Assembly (NCBI RefSeq): GCF_000828055.2 | Contig: NZ_CP010523.2 | Location: 1,116,001-1,180,000 of the forward strand | Origin: Klebsiella variicola | Lineage (GTDB): Bacteria > Pseudomonadota > Gammaproteobacteria > Enterobacterales > Enterobacteriaceae | Direction of reading: 5' to 3' | Length of the DNA stretch: 64,000 bases | Part shown: positions 1 to 10,783 of the stretch, one piece after another | Layout of the letters: the number at the start of each line of letters is the position of its first letter | Position numbering within the stretch: the stretch's first letter is position 1 | Notes under the pieces: generated by a model | Told to the model about the DNA's origin: nothing | What the model saw: the letters and a program-made list of their open reading frames with translations, nothing else | Databases searched by the model: none | Translations under genes and position numbers: made by a program

Positions 1-100
1 CTCTGTTTTCCGTGGCGCAGGGAGCGGCCAGACGCCGCCCCTGCGCCGGCGGCGCTGCGCTTGCGCGGGCCTACAGTATATGAGCTTACGGGCGGCCTCC

Positions 101-135
101 GTAGGCCGGGTAAGCGTAGCGCCACCCGGCAAAAC
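101..135. repeat. REP (palindromic unit) downstream of norW
   Basis: An imperfect palindrome with the enterobacterial REP layout: GTAGGCCGGGTAAGCG on one arm and GCGCCACCCGGC on the other. It lies about 20 bp beyond the norW stop codon, where REP units usually act as mRNA 3'-end stabilisers. Nothing else is recognisable in bases 1-154. Confidence 0.6.
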
Positions 136-154
136 AGGGCTGCCTGGACGGTAA

Positions 155-1288
155 TCAACTCACCAGTTGCTTGAGCAGCGCAAAGGCTTCTTTCATCTTG
201 TCTTCGCTGACCACAAAGGCACGCAGTTGATTCTCTGCATCCAGGCCTTTCGCCACCAGCCCCTCTTTGGCGGCCACGATATTCCACGTCAGATCGTCGC
301 GGCGGGTGTCGCCGGCCAGATGCAGCGGCAGATCCGGGGTTTTCACTTTCACCAGCATTGGCGGCAATGTGAGCTCGCCCGTCTGCGCCAGAAGGTTTTT
401 ACTCAGGCACATGGCGCTGAGTAAAATCGGCTGCAGGAACGGCAGTACCGTACCGTTGATTTCCGCGCAGTCGCCGAGGGCGTAAATCGCCGGGTCGCTG
501 GTTTGCAGCTGGTTATTGACCACCACGCCGCGGTTAATCTGCAATCCAGCGTGGCGCGCCAGCGACGTTTCCGGGCGCAGGCCGGCGGCGGCCACCACCG
601 CATCGACGGTTATCGCGCGCTGGCGATCGAGGCTGACGCGGATGCCGTCGGCGGTGTGTTCCAGCCCTTCGAGCTGCGTTTTCAGCATCAGATGTACGCC
701 CATCTCGGTAAGCCGATGCTGCAGGCGGCTGCTGGCCTCCGGCGGCATCAGCGCCGCCAGCACGCTGGCTGAGTTATCGACTACCGTTACCGCTTTACCG
801 GCGCGGCAGAAATCCATCGCCAGTTCGCAGCCAATCAGGCCGCCGCCGACGATCAGCACCCGCCTGGCGTCGTGCAGCTGGCTCTGCGCCGCGCCGTATT
901 CGCGCTGGCTGTTCAGCGTCAGCATCAGCTCGCGTCCCGGTACCGGCGGGATAAACGGCGTCGCCCCGGTGGCCAGTACCAGTTTGTCGTAGCGCCACTG
1001 GTTATCCTGGCTCTTCACTAACCGGTTTTCGGCGTCGATATCGCTCACCCAGGTATGGGGAAACAGACGCAGATTATACTGCTCGGCGAACTCGCCGGCG
1101 CTTTGCAGGGTCAGATCGTCGGCCTTCTGCCCGCGGCTGATGACATGGCTGAGGTCGGGTTTGTTGTATTCATCCATGCTATCGGCGGCGATTAAGGTCA
1201 GCGGGATTTGCGTATCCTGCTTACGGATATTTTTCACCAGCTGTCGGGCCGCGAAGCCCGAGCCGATGATGACGATGCCATCACTCAT
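155..1288 (-). CDS. norW: NorW, flavorubredoxin NAD(+) reductase
   Basis: FAD-dependent cytoplasmic reductase that passes electrons from NADH to the rubredoxin domain of NorV for anaerobic reduction of nitric oxide to nitrous oxide. The 377-residue protein has the N-terminal FAD dinucleotide motif ([12 protein letters not shown]) and a second Rossmann motif for NAD ([14 protein letters not shown]) near residue 145, followed by the C-terminal FAD-contacting segment (YALGDCAEI). Length matches the E. coli protein. The start ATG overlaps the norV stop by 4 nt (ATGA), so translation is probably coupled and the two form one operon. Expression should follow the NorR/sigma-54 promoter upstream of norV. 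Confidence 0.96.
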   Translation of the reverse strand: MSDGIVIIGSGFAARQLVKNIRKQDTQIPLTLIAADSMDEYNKPDLSHVISRGQKADDLTLQSAGEFAEQYNLRLFPHTWVSDIDAENRLVKSQDNQWRYDKLVLATGATPFIPPVPGRELMLTLNSQREYGAAQSQLHDARRVLIVGGGLIGCELAMDFCRAGKAVTVVDNSASVLAALMPPEASSRLQHRLTEMGVHLMLKTQLEGLEHTADGIRVSLDRQRAITVDAVVAAAGLRPETSLARHAGLQINRGVVVNNQLQTSDPAIYALGDCAEINGTVLPFLQPILLSAMCLSKNLLAQTGELTLPPMLVKVKTPDLPLHLAGDTRRDDLTWNIVAAKEGLVAKGLDAENQLRAFVVSEDKMKEAFALLKQLVS

Positions 1289-2733
1289 TTTGCCTCCGTC
1301 GCCAGTACGTCAAAGACATCTTTGCCAAGAGAACACTCAGGGCAGAGGAAATTGTCCGGCACTTCACTCCACGGCGTACCCGGCTGGACATCCTGGTTAG
1401 GTTCGCCTTTCGCCGGGTCATAGACCCACTGGCACACGCTGCACTGCATCATGGGACCGAGGTCAGCGGCCGCGGCGGCGGCACAGGCACAGTCCTGTTG
1501 TTCCGGCGTTGTCGCTGCTTCAGCAACCGGCAGCGGAGAGAGGGCCCACTGGCGGGCGATGTCACGACCGTGTTGGCGGCACAGTTCCAGTGCGTCGATA
1601 TCCGGGCGCCATTTGGCTTTCAGGCTCAGTGACATCTCAAAGCCGGCATCCTGCAGGCGGGTGGACAAGCGGTCTACCGCGCCGCCGCTCCAGCCGTGTG
1701 AGCCAAAGGCGCTGGCGCGTTTATTGCGAAAACGCAGCCCGGTCATCTCTTCCACCAGCCCGGCGATTTTCGGCATCATCACGTTGTTCATGGTGGAGGT
1801 GCCCACCAGCACACCTTTCGAGCGGAAAACGTTGGTGAGAATGTCGTTTTTGTCGCTGCGGGCGACGTTGAAGATTTTTACCGCCACCCGCGGGTCAACT
1901 TCGGTGATCCCCTGGGCAATGGCGTCCGCCATCATACGGGTGTTGTTGGACATGGTGTCGTAGAAAATCGTGATGCGATCTTCCTGATAATCCGCCGCCC
2001 ACTCGAGGTATTTCTCGACGATTTGCGTCGGGTTATCGCGCCAGACCACGCCGTGGGAGGTGGCAATCATCTCCACCGGCAGGTTGAAGCCGAGGATTTC
2101 AGTAATTTTCGGCGTCACCAGGCGGCTGAAGGGCGTCAGGATGTTGGCGTAGTAGCGTTGGCACTGTTCGTACAGTTCAATCTGGTCCACTTCATCGTTG
2201 AACAGGTGTTCGTCGCAGTAGTGCTGGCCGAAGGCGTCGTTGCTGAACAGCACCGCGTCGCCGGTCAGGTAGGTCATCATGCTGTCGGGCCAGTGCAGCA
2301 TCGGCGTTTCCACGAAGATCAGCTGTTTACCATTACCGATATCGAGAGTATCGCCGGTTTTCACCACGTGGAAGTTCCACTCAGGATGATGATGGTGGCC
2401 GTTGATCGAGTCGATGGCGTTGGCGGTGCAGTAGATCGGCGTATCCGGGATCTGCATCATCAGTTCGGTCAGCGCGCCGGCATGGTCCTCTTCGGCGTGG
2501 TTAATGACGATGTAGTCGAGGTCGGCGAGATCGATTTCGCTGCGCAGGTTCTGCACGAACTCGCGGCTGAATTTATGATCGACGGTATCAATCAGCACGT
2601 TTTTCTCTTCGCGGATGAGATAGCTGTTGTAGCTGCTGCCGCGCAGCGTTTTATATTCGGTGCCGTGGAAATCACGCACTTCCCAGTCACGTTGGCCAAC
2701 CCAAAGAATGTTATTTTTAACCGCAATAGACAT
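1285..2733 (-). CDS. norV: NorV, anaerobic nitric oxide reductase flavorubredoxin
   Basis: Cytoplasmic flavodiiron NO reductase of 482 residues. Domains in order: metallo-beta-lactamase-like diiron domain with the HAEEDHAG ligand motif (about residue 79), flavodoxin FMN domain (from about 255, motif [15 protein letters not shown]), a variable Ala-rich linker, and a C-terminal rubredoxin domain (about 429-482) with CSVC and CPEC iron ligands. The open frame extends 20 codons further upstream, but the start at 2733 matches the E. coli N-terminus ([22 protein letters not shown]), so the upstream part, which overlaps the candidate promoter, is excluded. It is transcribed with norW and divergently from its activator norR. 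Confidence 0.97.
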   Translation of the reverse strand: MSIAVKNNILWVGQRDWEVRDFHGTEYKTLRGSSYNSYLIREEKNVLIDTVDHKFSREFVQNLRSEIDLADLDYIVINHAEEDHAGALTELMMQIPDTPIYCTANAIDSINGHHHHPEWNFHVVKTGDTLDIGNGKQLIFVETPMLHWPDSMMTYLTGDAVLFSNDAFGQHYCDEHLFNDEVDQIELYEQCQRYYANILTPFSRLVTPKITEILGFNLPVEMIATSHGVVWRDNPTQIVEKYLEWAADYQEDRITIFYDTMSNNTRMMADAIAQGITEVDPRVAVKIFNVARSDKNDILTNVFRSKGVLVGTSTMNNVMMPKIAGLVEEMTGLRFRNKRASAFGSHGWSGGAVDRLSTRLQDAGFEMSLSLKAKWRPDIDALELCRQHGRDIARQWALSPLPVAEAATTPEQQDCACAAAAAADLGPMMQCSVCQWVYDPAKGEPNQDVQPGTPWSEVPDNFLCPECSLGKDVFDVLATEAK

Positions 2734-2781
2734 AGCAACCTCAATCAATACAGTGTGTTTAAACTCAGTTGACTGGCTTAT

Positions 2782-2797
2782 ATCAAGTTGCATGCCA
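2782..2797 (-). promoter_or_regulatory. Candidate sigma-54 promoter of norVW
   Basis: On the minus strand the sequence reads TGGCATGCAACTTGAT, with the GG doublet and the -12 dinucleotide ten bases apart as required for sigma-54. The -12 element is GA rather than the canonical GC. It lies about 50 bp upstream of the norV start and downstream, in the direction of transcription, of the three NorR sites. It is identified by pattern only. Confidence 0.5.
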
Positions 2798-2852
2798 ACT
2801 TTTTAATTCATTGATAATTAGCTATTTTTAATTTTTTCTGATTTTGATTGCT

Positions 2853-2908
2853 GTCAAAATGACAATGGCTAAAATAGTCGATATGACAATGCGTGTTGTC
2901 AAAATGAC
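2853..2908. promoter_or_regulatory. Three NorR enhancer sites
   Basis: Three 11-bp elements of the GT-N7-AC type known for NorR lie in the norV-norR intergenic space: GTCAAAATGAC at 2853-2863, GTCGATATGAC at 2877-2887 and GTCAAAATGAC at 2898-2908. The first and third are identical. Three sites upstream of a sigma-54 promoter is the arrangement established in E. coli, where NorR hexamers assemble on them. The last site ends 12 bp before the norR start, so autoregulation is plausible. Confidence 0.85.
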
Positions 2909-2920
2909 AATGGAGCGGCA

Positions 2921-4471
2921 ATGAGTTTTTCCGTCGACGAGCTGGCGAGAATCGCCATTGATTTACAAAGCGATATTGGTCACACCGACCGCTTTTCGCG
3001 CCTGATTACTACCCTGCGGCAGATCCTCGGCTGCGATGCCTCGGCGCTGCTGCGCTATGAGGCGCATCAGTTTGTGCCGCTGGCGATCGATGGCCTGGCG
3101 CAGGATGTGCTTGGTCGGCGCTTTGCCCTGGAAGGACACCCGCGGCTTGAGGCGATTGCGCGTGCCGGGGATGTGGTGCGCTTCCCGGCGGATAGCGATT
3201 TGCCCGACCCCTATGACGGGCTGATCCCCGGTCATGAGAGCCTGAAGGTTCACGCCTGCGTTGGCCTGCCGCTGTTTGCCGGGCAGACGCTGATTGGCGC
3301 GCTGACTCTTGACGGCATGGATGCTGACCGTTTCGATAGCTTCAGCGATGAAGAGCTGCGGCTGATTGCCGCGCTGGTGGCCGGGGCATTGAATAACGCG
3401 CTGCTTATTGCCCGCCTTGAGGCGCAAAACGTGTTGCCGGTGCAACCGGTGAATGACGCGCAGCCTGAGCGTCAGGAGATTATCGGCCTGTCAGCGCCCA
3501 TGCTGCAGCTGAAAAAAGAGATCGATATCGTCGCCGCCTCGGACCTAAACGTACTGATCAGCGGCGAAACCGGCACCGGGAAAGAGCTGGTGGCGAAGGC
3601 GGTGCATCAGGGCTCTCCGCGGGCGGCTAACCCGCTGGTCTATCTCAACTGCGCGGCGCTGCCGGAAAGCGTGGCGGAGAGCGAGCTGTTTGGCCATGTG
3701 AAAGGGGCGTTTACCGGGGCTATCAGCAACCGCAGCGGTAAATTTGAGATGGCTGATAACGGCACCCTGTTCCTTGATGAAATTGGCGAACTGTCGCTGG
3801 CGTTGCAGGCGAAGCTGCTGCGCGTGCTGCAGTATGGCGATATTCAGCGCGTCGGCGATGACCGCAGTCTGCGGGTCGATGTGCGGGTGCTGGCGGCGAC
3901 GAACCGCGATCTGCGCCAGGAGGTGGTGGAAGGGCGCTTTCGCGCCGACCTGTACCATCGCCTGAGCATCTTCCCGCTGTCGGTTCCGGCGCTACGCGAG
4001 CGGGACAGCGATGTGGTGCTGCTGGCGGGCTATTTCTGTGAGCAGTGCCGCCTGCGGATGGGGCTGGCGCGGGTGATACTCAGCGAAGCGGCGCGAAACA
4101 GGCTGCAGCAGTGGTCCTGGCCGGGCAACGTGCGCGAACTGGAGCATGCTATTCACCGGGCGGTGGTGCTGGCGCGGGCCACCCAGGCCGGCGATGAAGT
4201 GGTGCTGGAGCCGCAGCATTTCCAGTTTGCGGTGGCCGCGCCGATGTTGCCGACTGAGACGGCGGCAGCGGTGCCGGCGACGGGAAACGTCAATCTACGC
4301 GAGGCGACCGACTCTTTTCAGCGGGAAGCGATTAGCCGCGCGCTGGAGGCGAACCAGCGCAACTGGGCGGCGACCGCCCGTGCGCTGGAGCTGGACGTCG
4401 CCAACCTGCATCGGCTGGCGAAACGTCTGGGGCTTAAAGGATCCCTGCCTGGTAAAAATTCTGCAGGTTGA
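2921..4471 (+). CDS. norR: NorR, NO-responsive sigma-54 activator
   Basis: Enhancer-binding protein that senses nitric oxide through a mononuclear iron in its N-terminal GAF domain and activates norVW. It has a GAF domain (about 20-165), an AAA+ domain with Walker A GETGTGKE and the sigma-54 contact loop GAFTGA, and a C-terminal Fis-type helix-turn-helix ([25 protein letters not shown]). The 516 residues exceed the E. coli protein by about 12 because the frame runs past the usual RLGLK end into a tail ([10 protein letters not shown]) that overlaps the 3' end of gutQ by 38 bp. That tail is probably not functionally constrained. GGAG sits 5 nt before the ATG. Confidence 0.96.
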   Translation: MSFSVDELARIAIDLQSDIGHTDRFSRLITTLRQILGCDASALLRYEAHQFVPLAIDGLAQDVLGRRFALEGHPRLEAIARAGDVVRFPADSDLPDPYDGLIPGHESLKVHACVGLPLFAGQTLIGALTLDGMDADRFDSFSDEELRLIAALVAGALNNALLIARLEAQNVLPVQPVNDAQPERQEIIGLSAPMLQLKKEIDIVAASDLNVLISGETGTGKELVAKAVHQGSPRAANPLVYLNCAALPESVAESELFGHVKGAFTGAISNRSGKFEMADNGTLFLDEIGELSLALQAKLLRVLQYGDIQRVGDDRSLRVDVRVLAATNRDLRQEVVEGRFRADLYHRLSIFPLSVPALRERDSDVVLLAGYFCEQCRLRMGLARVILSEAARNRLQQWSWPGNVRELEHAIHRAVVLARATQAGDEVVLEPQHFQFAVAAPMLPTETAAAVPATGNVNLREATDSFQREAISRALEANQRNWAATARALELDVANLHRLAKRLGLKGSLPGKNSAG

Positions 4472-5399
4472 TGGCGCCGACCAGTTGGCCGTTTTCATCC
4501 ACCACCGGCGCGGCGCTGATTTTGTGTTTCATCAGCCGCTCTTTGGCTTCCACCGCGCGGCTTTCCGCCTGCAGCGTTACGCCGTTGCGGGTCATCGCCC
4601 GAGTGACGCTATCGTTGAGCGTACCGCCAGCAACCAGCCAGCGGCGCAGGTCGCCGTCGGTGAAAACGCCCTGCACGCGGTTGGTTTCATCGCAGACCGC
4701 CACCAGGCCGAGCCCGGTTCGGCTGAGTTCAAGCATGGCGTCCATGACGTTGGCCCCGGCATCGACCCGCGGCACTTCTTCGTCGCGGCGCATCAGGTGA
4801 TGCACCTTATTCAGCAGACGCGCGCCGAGGGCGCCCGCCGGGTGGGAACGGGCGAAATCTTCTTCATTGAAACCGCGCGCCTGCATCACCGCCATCGCCA
4901 GCGCGTCGCCCAGCATCAGGGTGTTAACGGTGCTGGAGGTCGGCGCCAGATGCATCGGACAGGCTTCGCGCTCCACGGCGATATCCAGCACCGCTTTCGC
5001 CGCCAGCGCCAGCGGCGAGGTGGATTTGCCGGTCATCGCCAGCAGCGGAATGGATTTCTCTTCCAGCCGCGGCACGATGAGATCCAGCTCTTTTGCGCTA
5101 CCGGAGTAGGAGATAAACAGCATCACGTCGCGGCTATCGAGCATACCGAGATCGCCGTGCAGGGCTTCTGCCGGATGGACGAAAAAGGCCGGGGTGCCGG
5201 TGCTGGCGAAGGTTGCCGCCAGCTTTTTACCGATGTGGCCGGATTTACCGATACCGGAGACAATCAGTTTGCCCTCGCAGTGGATGATGGTTTCCGCCGC
5301 GCGGATGAAGTCGTCGCCCAGGCGTTCCGGCAGGCGGCTCGCCTCCTGCAGCTCAAGCATCAGGGTCTGGCGTCCGGCCTCTAACAAAAAGTTACTCAT
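4434..5399 (-). CDS. gutQ: GutQ, D-arabinose 5-phosphate isomerase
   Basis: Interconverts D-ribulose 5-phosphate and D-arabinose 5-phosphate, a second isomerase besides KdsD for the LPS precursor Kdo. The 321-residue protein has an N-terminal SIS sugar isomerase domain ([19 protein letters not shown], then EALHGDLGM) and two C-terminal CBS domains (about 205-320). The frame could start 25 codons earlier, but the start at 5399 gives the conserved [13 protein letters not shown] beginning and an 8-nt overlap with srlR, typical of translational coupling. It is the last gene of the srl operon and converges on norR with a 38-bp overlap. Confidence 0.95.
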   Translation of the reverse strand: MSNFLLEAGRQTLMLELQEASRLPERLGDDFIRAAETIIHCEGKLIVSGIGKSGHIGKKLAATFASTGTPAFFVHPAEALHGDLGMLDSRDVMLFISYSGSAKELDLIVPRLEEKSIPLLAMTGKSTSPLALAAKAVLDIAVEREACPMHLAPTSSTVNTLMLGDALAMAVMQARGFNEEDFARSHPAGALGARLLNKVHHLMRRDEEVPRVDAGANVMDAMLELSRTGLGLVAVCDETNRVQGVFTDGDLRRWLVAGGTLNDSVTRAMTRNGVTLQAESRAVEAKERLMKHKISAAPVVDENGQLVGAINLQNFYQAGIL

Positions 5400-6165
5400 G
5401 ATGTTCTCCAGTAATAATGACTTCAATACCTTTGGCTTCCAGCGCCCGCTGGAATTCAGGGTCAATCTCGGCATCGGTAATCAATTTATCCACGCGTTCA
5501 AGGCCGCAGACAATGTTGGGACTTTTACGGCCAAACTTGGATGAGTCGGCCATCAGGATCACTTCGCGGGCGGCGTTACACATCGCCTTACTGACGGTAT
5601 AGACCTCGTTAAAGGTGGTGACGCCCGCCACCAGATCAATGCCGTCGGTACCCATAAACAGCTTGTCGAAGCTGAATTGTTCGAAGGCGTTTTCCGCCAG
5701 CTGGCCGTGGAATGAAGCCGATTTTTTACGGAAGGTGCCGCCCGGCATCAGGATGGTCTGCTCGTTATCGAACTCGGAAAGGGCGTTGACGATATGCAGG
5801 CTGTTGGTCATCACCGTGATGTTATTGAAGCGGCTCAGCAGCGGCACCATCTGCAGCACGGTGCTGCCGGCGTCGAGGATGATTGAATCGCCATCGTGGA
5901 TGTAGCGCACGGCGGCCTCGGCAATCTGCGCTTTCTTGTGGGTGTTGATCAGCGTCTTGTGGTCGATAGGCGGGTCGGCCTCGTCTTTATTCAACACTAC
6001 GCCGCCGTAGGTGCGGATGACGGTCCCGGCATTCTCCAGAATCACCAGATCCTTGCGGATAGTGGTGCCGGTGGTGTCGAAGTGTTGCGCCAGCTCTTCG
6101 ACCGAGCACTTGCCCTGCGATTGCAGGTGCTCGAGAATGGCTGCCTGGCGCTGACGTGGTTTCAT
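5392..6165 (-). CDS. srlR: SrlR (GutR), glucitol operon repressor
   Basis: DeoR-family repressor of the srl operon. It carries an N-terminal winged helix ([24 protein letters not shown], then [11 protein letters not shown]) and a C-terminal phosphosugar-sensing domain (about 75-230) with the conserved DAGSTV and GTDG segments. At 257 residues it has the family length. It lies between gutM and gutQ in the same operon and overlaps gutQ by 8 nt. It presumably acts on the repeated elements upstream of srlA listed separately; the effector in E. coli is glucitol or its phosphate. Confidence 0.95.
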   Translation of the reverse strand: MKPRQRQAAILEHLQSQGKCSVEELAQHFDTTGTTIRKDLVILENAGTVIRTYGGVVLNKDEADPPIDHKTLINTHKKAQIAEAAVRYIHDGDSIILDAGSTVLQMVPLLSRFNNITVMTNSLHIVNALSEFDNEQTILMPGGTFRKKSASFHGQLAENAFEQFSFDKLFMGTDGIDLVAGVTTFNEVYTVSKAMCNAAREVILMADSSKFGRKSPNIVCGLERVDKLITDAEIDPEFQRALEAKGIEVIITGEHHE

Positions 6166-6232
6166 AGGCGTTGTATCCTGCGTTTAAGTTTCGAAGTGAT
6201 AATTTCGCAAGATATTAACTTTCACAACGAAA

Positions 6233-6592
6233 TTATGCATGTTTCGGATTAAGCGCTAATGATAGTGCATTCTGACAGAGCGGATCATTGGGAAAGATCA
6301 CATCAGGCTGCAATTCCTTGAGATGTTTACCGCTAAGCGTGGGGATTTTTTGCGGGCTGGCGAAGACGGTGAGACCCTTCATCAACAGCGTATCGCAAAT
6401 ACGATCGTTTTCATCGACGGCGATAGCGACAATCGCGCGTGGTTTAAAGCGCCCGGAGGAACGGCCGACGCCAACGCGGCCCTGCTGGCAAAGGCTATCA
6501 AAAGCGCGATTGAAGCGGCGAATTTGCCAGCCGCCGAAAGCCAGCTGAGTCAGCCAGGCGATAGCGGCGACGGTGATTAATGTGGTAACCAT
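6233..6592 (-). CDS. gutM: GutM, glucitol operon activator
   Basis: Small protein of 119 residues reported in E. coli as an activator of the srl operon. It starts with a hydrophobic stretch (TTLITVAAIAWLTQLAFGGW) that looks like a membrane anchor, followed by a conserved soluble part (CQQGRVGVGRSSGRFKPRAIV). The frame could extend 28 codons upstream into the REP region, but that part is compositionally unlike a protein and the start at 6592 matches the known N-terminus (MVxxLITVA). It is separated from srlD by a 124-bp gap holding a hairpin and REP units, so it may be expressed less than srlAEBD. Confidence 0.9.
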   Translation of the reverse strand: MVTTLITVAAIAWLTQLAFGGWQIRRFNRAFDSLCQQGRVGVGRSSGRFKPRAIVAIAVDENDRICDTLLMKGLTVFASPQKIPTLSGKHLKELQPDVIFPNDPLCQNALSLALNPKHA

Positions 6593-6608
6593 AATGTCTC
6601 CTGAAGGT

Positions 6609-6713
6609 GGGGTACCGGGTAAAACCCGGGTACCGTTTTTTGTCGGGTGGCGGCTAGCGCCTGACCCGACCGACATTTTTGTAGCCCGGATAAGCGCAGC
6701 GCCATCCGGGAAC
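6609..6713. repeat. Hairpin plus two REP units between srlD and gutM
   Basis: Three structured elements sit in the only sizeable gap of the srl operon. First is a near-palindrome at about 6611-6634 (GGTACCGGGT with ACCCGGGTACC) followed on the plus strand by TTTTTT. Second is an inverted pair around GTCGGGTGGCGGCTAGCGCC at 6642-6671. Third is a REP unit, GTAGCCCGGATAAGCG...CGCCATCCGGG, at 6681-6710. Such intercistronic BIMEs commonly protect the upstream message (here srlAEBD) and lower expression of distal genes. Confidence 0.65.
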
Positions 6714-6716
6714 CTT

Positions 6717-7496
6717 TTAAAACATCACCTGGCCGCCGGTAACGTTAATTGACTGCCCGGTGCAGTACGACGCCTGCGGGCTGGCGTAAAACATCAACAC
6801 GTTCAGCACATCCTGGTAATCGCAGCCGCGTTTCAACGGCACCTTATCGATGTAGTACTGCTCGACTTCGCTCTCATCAATGCCGAGCTTGGTGGCATAC
6901 TGCGGCAGCAGCGACTGGAACATCGGCGATTTCAACAGATTGCCGAGCATCAGCGAATGGACGGTAATACCGTACTCCGCCAGATCCAGCGCCAGCGACT
7001 GGGTCAGCCCGACGCCGCCGAACTTCGCCGCGCTGTAGCCGGAGTTGTGCTTACTGCCCACTTTGCCGGACTTCGAGTTGATCTGAATGATGCGACCTTT
7101 AATGCCATCGCGGATCATCAGCCGCGAGAACTCGCGGGCGCAGAGGAAATAGCCCACCAGGTTCACCTGCAGCGAGCGGTCGAAATCCCCCAGCGCGAAG
7201 TCGCTAATAAACGCCGCTTTGGCAATCCCGGCGCTGTACACCAGCAGATCGACGCGCGTGAAAATCTCATCCACCCCGTGAGCCAGGGCAGTGACGCTGG
7301 CTTCGCTGGTGGCGTCGGCGCCGAAGCCGTATGCCGTGCCTTCGCCATATTCAGCGTTGATCTCCTGGGCGACGCGGCTGGCTTTTTCACTTTGAATATC
7401 GACCACCGCCACGCGGTACCCCTCGGCGGCCAGACCGCGGCACAGAAACTCTCCTAAGGTTTGTCCGCCACCAATGACAACAGCAACCTGATTCAT
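6717..7496 (-). CDS. srlD: SrlD, sorbitol-6-phosphate 2-dehydrogenase
   Basis: Short-chain dehydrogenase (259 residues) that oxidises D-sorbitol 6-phosphate to D-fructose 6-phosphate with NAD+. It shows the N-terminal nucleotide fold (VAVVIGGGQTLGEFL), the NNAG-equivalent segment (LVYSAGIAK) and the catalytic Ser/Tyr/Lys set (INSKSGKVGSKHNSGYSAAKFG). Length and sequence match enterobacterial SrlD. It lies 12 nt downstream of srlB in the PTS operon, so imported sugar phosphate goes directly to glycolysis. Confidence 0.96.
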   Translation of the reverse strand: MNQVAVVIGGGQTLGEFLCRGLAAEGYRVAVVDIQSEKASRVAQEINAEYGEGTAYGFGADATSEASVTALAHGVDEIFTRVDLLVYSAGIAKAAFISDFALGDFDRSLQVNLVGYFLCAREFSRLMIRDGIKGRIIQINSKSGKVGSKHNSGYSAAKFGGVGLTQSLALDLAEYGITVHSLMLGNLLKSPMFQSLLPQYATKLGIDESEVEQYYIDKVPLKRGCDYQDVLNVLMFYASPQASYCTGQSINVTGGQVMF

Positions 7497-7508
7497 CTTT
7501 CTCTCCTT

Positions 7509-7871
7509 CTAAGCAACAAATTTCAGTACGCAGCCGGTCGCGATAGCATCCGGCACCGGGCCGGCGACGTGAACGGTTCCGGGAAACTCCGCTTCACGAT
7601 GGCCGTCGAAGCGCAGGGTGATGTGGCCCAGCTCGCGCAGGTTTTGTTCGGCGACCTCGCCGACGGCGGTCACCGGATAACGCCTGTCGCCGAGCTGCAG
7701 CTCTGCGCCCGGCGTCAGGGGGCCGGCAAGCTCGCCGTGGTTGTGAATAAAGCAATACTCTTCGATATCCGCCGGGGCGCCCTCGCGGAAGGTGATCAGC
7801 ATCTGCTCTTCCAGCGCCATCGTCGCGCAGGCGCCGATGCGGGTAATGGTGGTGTGGTAAATGACGGTCAT
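7509..7871 (-). CDS. srlB: SrlB, glucitol PTS EIIA component
   Basis: Cytoplasmic phosphotransferase subunit (120 residues) that accepts phosphate from HPr and passes it to the IIB domain on SrlE. The expected phospho-histidine is His43 in the motif CFIHNHGE. It belongs to the PTS glucitol/sorbitol-specific IIA family, which is always small and beta-rich. It is 13 nt downstream of srlE and 12 nt upstream of srlD, consistent with one polycistronic message. Confidence 0.95.
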   Translation of the reverse strand: MTVIYHTTITRIGACATMALEEQMLITFREGAPADIEEYCFIHNHGELAGPLTPGAELQLGDRRYPVTAVGEVAEQNLRELGHITLRFDGHREAEFPGTVHVAGPVPDAIATGCVLKFVA

Positions 7872-7884
7872 CTTCAGGAACCTC

Positions 7885-9464
<1,580 letters not shown>

Positions 9465-9470
9465 TTAATC

Positions 9471-9535
9471 ATTTTGAAAGGTTTTAAAGTGTTAAATAGA
9501 TCGCAAAATGAAAGATAAATATTTTATTTTGAAAG
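9471..9535 (-). promoter_or_regulatory. srl operon control region: repeated operator-like motif and CRP-like site
   Basis: Three related 10-mers lie upstream of srlA: ATTTTGAAAG at 9471-9480, AAAATGAAAG at 9505-9514 and ATTTTGAAAG at 9526-9535. Repeated short AT-rich motifs are typical operators for DeoR-family repressors, so SrlR is the obvious candidate. Between the first two is TGTTAAATAGATCGCA (9490-9505), which keeps 8 of 10 core positions of the CRP consensus TGTGA-N6-TCACA. Both assignments are by pattern only. Confidence 0.45.
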
Positions 9536-9692
9536 TTTGAAGGCAAGAGGATGAAACGATGAGGCGCATGGCAGTATGTAGGGAAGGGGCGATGAAGGAC
9601 TATTTTGTCTACAAACGGATTGTCGCTTTCTTGTTGGTCGTCGCATGCTTTACCATAATTATCCCTTGCTGAATTTGTTAAACGGAATTCCC

Positions 9693-10772
9693 ATGTTGAA
9701 GCGTCGCTATCTGGCTTTACTTCCCCTTTGTGTGCTCCTCGCTGCCTGCAGCAGCAAACCCAAGACCCCCGCGGAAACGGAGATGGCGAGTGGAACCGGC
9801 GGCTTTTTGCTGGAACCGCAGCATAACGTGATGCAGATGGGCGGCGACTTCGCCAACAATCCGGCGGCGGCGCAGTTCATCGATAAGATGGTGGCGAAGC
9901 ACGGCTTCGACAGACAGCAGTTGCAGGAGATCCTGTCGCAGGCTAAGCGCCTGGATTACGTCCTGCGGCTGATGGATCGTCAGGCGCCGACTGGCCTGCC
10001 GCCGACCGGGCCGACCGGCGCCTGGCTGCGCTACAAGAAACAGTTTATTACCCCGGATAATGTGCAGAACGGCGTGGTGTTCTGGAACCAGTATCAGGAT
10101 GCGCTGAACCGCGCTTATCAGGTTTATGGCGTGCCGCCGGAAATCATCGTCGGCATTATCGGCGTGGAGACTCGCTGGGGCCGGGTGATGGGCAAAACCC
10201 GTATCCTTGATGCGCTGGCGACCTTGTCGTTTAGCTACCCACGCCGCGCCGAATACTTCTCGTCGGAGCTGGAAACCTTCCTGTTAATGGCGCGCAGCGA
10301 AAGCGACGACCCGCTGGATCTGAAAGGCTCTTTCGCCGGGGCGATGGGTTACGGCCAGTTTATGCCGTCCTCCTATAAGCAGTATGCGGTCGATTTTAAC
10401 GGTGACGGCCATATCAACCTGTGGGACCCGGTGGATGCCATCGGCAGCGTGGCCAACTACTTCAAACAGCATGGCTGGGTGAGCGGCGATCTGGTGGCGG
10501 TGCAGGCGCTGGGCCAGGCGCCGGGGCTGGAGAATGGTTTCAAAACCAAATACAGCGTGTCGCAGCTTGCGGCGGCGGGGCTAACCCCAACCCAGCCGCT
10601 GGGTAACCATCAGCAGGCCAGTCTGCTGCGGCTGGATGTCGGCACCGGCTATGAGTACTGGTACGGGCTGCCGAACTTCTACACCATCACCCGCTATAAC
10701 CACAGCACCCACTACGCGATGGCCGTCTGGCAACTGGGCCTGGCGGTTTCGCAGGCCCGCGGCGGGTACTGA
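9693..10772 (+). CDS. mltB: MltB, membrane-bound lytic transglycosylase B
   Basis: Outer-membrane lipoprotein (359 residues) that cleaves the MurNAc-GlcNAc bond of peptidoglycan with 1,6-anhydro ring formation. It has a lipoprotein signal peptide with lipobox LAAC (lipidated Cys19), then the SLT family 3 catalytic domain with the active glutamate in GVETRWGR and the conserved FMPSSYKQYAVDFNGDGHINLW segment. The frame opens 16 codons earlier, but the start at 9693 gives the standard MLKRRYLALLPL signal. It is divergent from srlA and followed by the BIME array. Confidence 0.96.
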   Translation: MLKRRYLALLPLCVLLAACSSKPKTPAETEMASGTGGFLLEPQHNVMQMGGDFANNPAAAQFIDKMVAKHGFDRQQLQEILSQAKRLDYVLRLMDRQAPTGLPPTGPTGAWLRYKKQFITPDNVQNGVVFWNQYQDALNRAYQVYGVPPEIIVGIIGVETRWGRVMGKTRILDALATLSFSYPRRAEYFSSELETFLLMARSESDDPLDLKGSFAGAMGYGQFMPSSYKQYAVDFNGDGHINLWDPVDAIGSVANYFKQHGWVSGDLVAVQALGQAPGLENGFKTKYSVSQLAAAGLTPTQPLGNHQQASLLRLDVGTGYEYWYGLPNFYTITRYNHSTHYAMAVWQLGLAVSQARGGY

Positions 10773-10783
10773 TTTTCATCCGG

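Noticed and set aside
4146-5384. Open frame of 412 codons antisense to gutQ and out of frame in norR
   Set aside because: No domain is recognisable and both overlapped genes are well supported.
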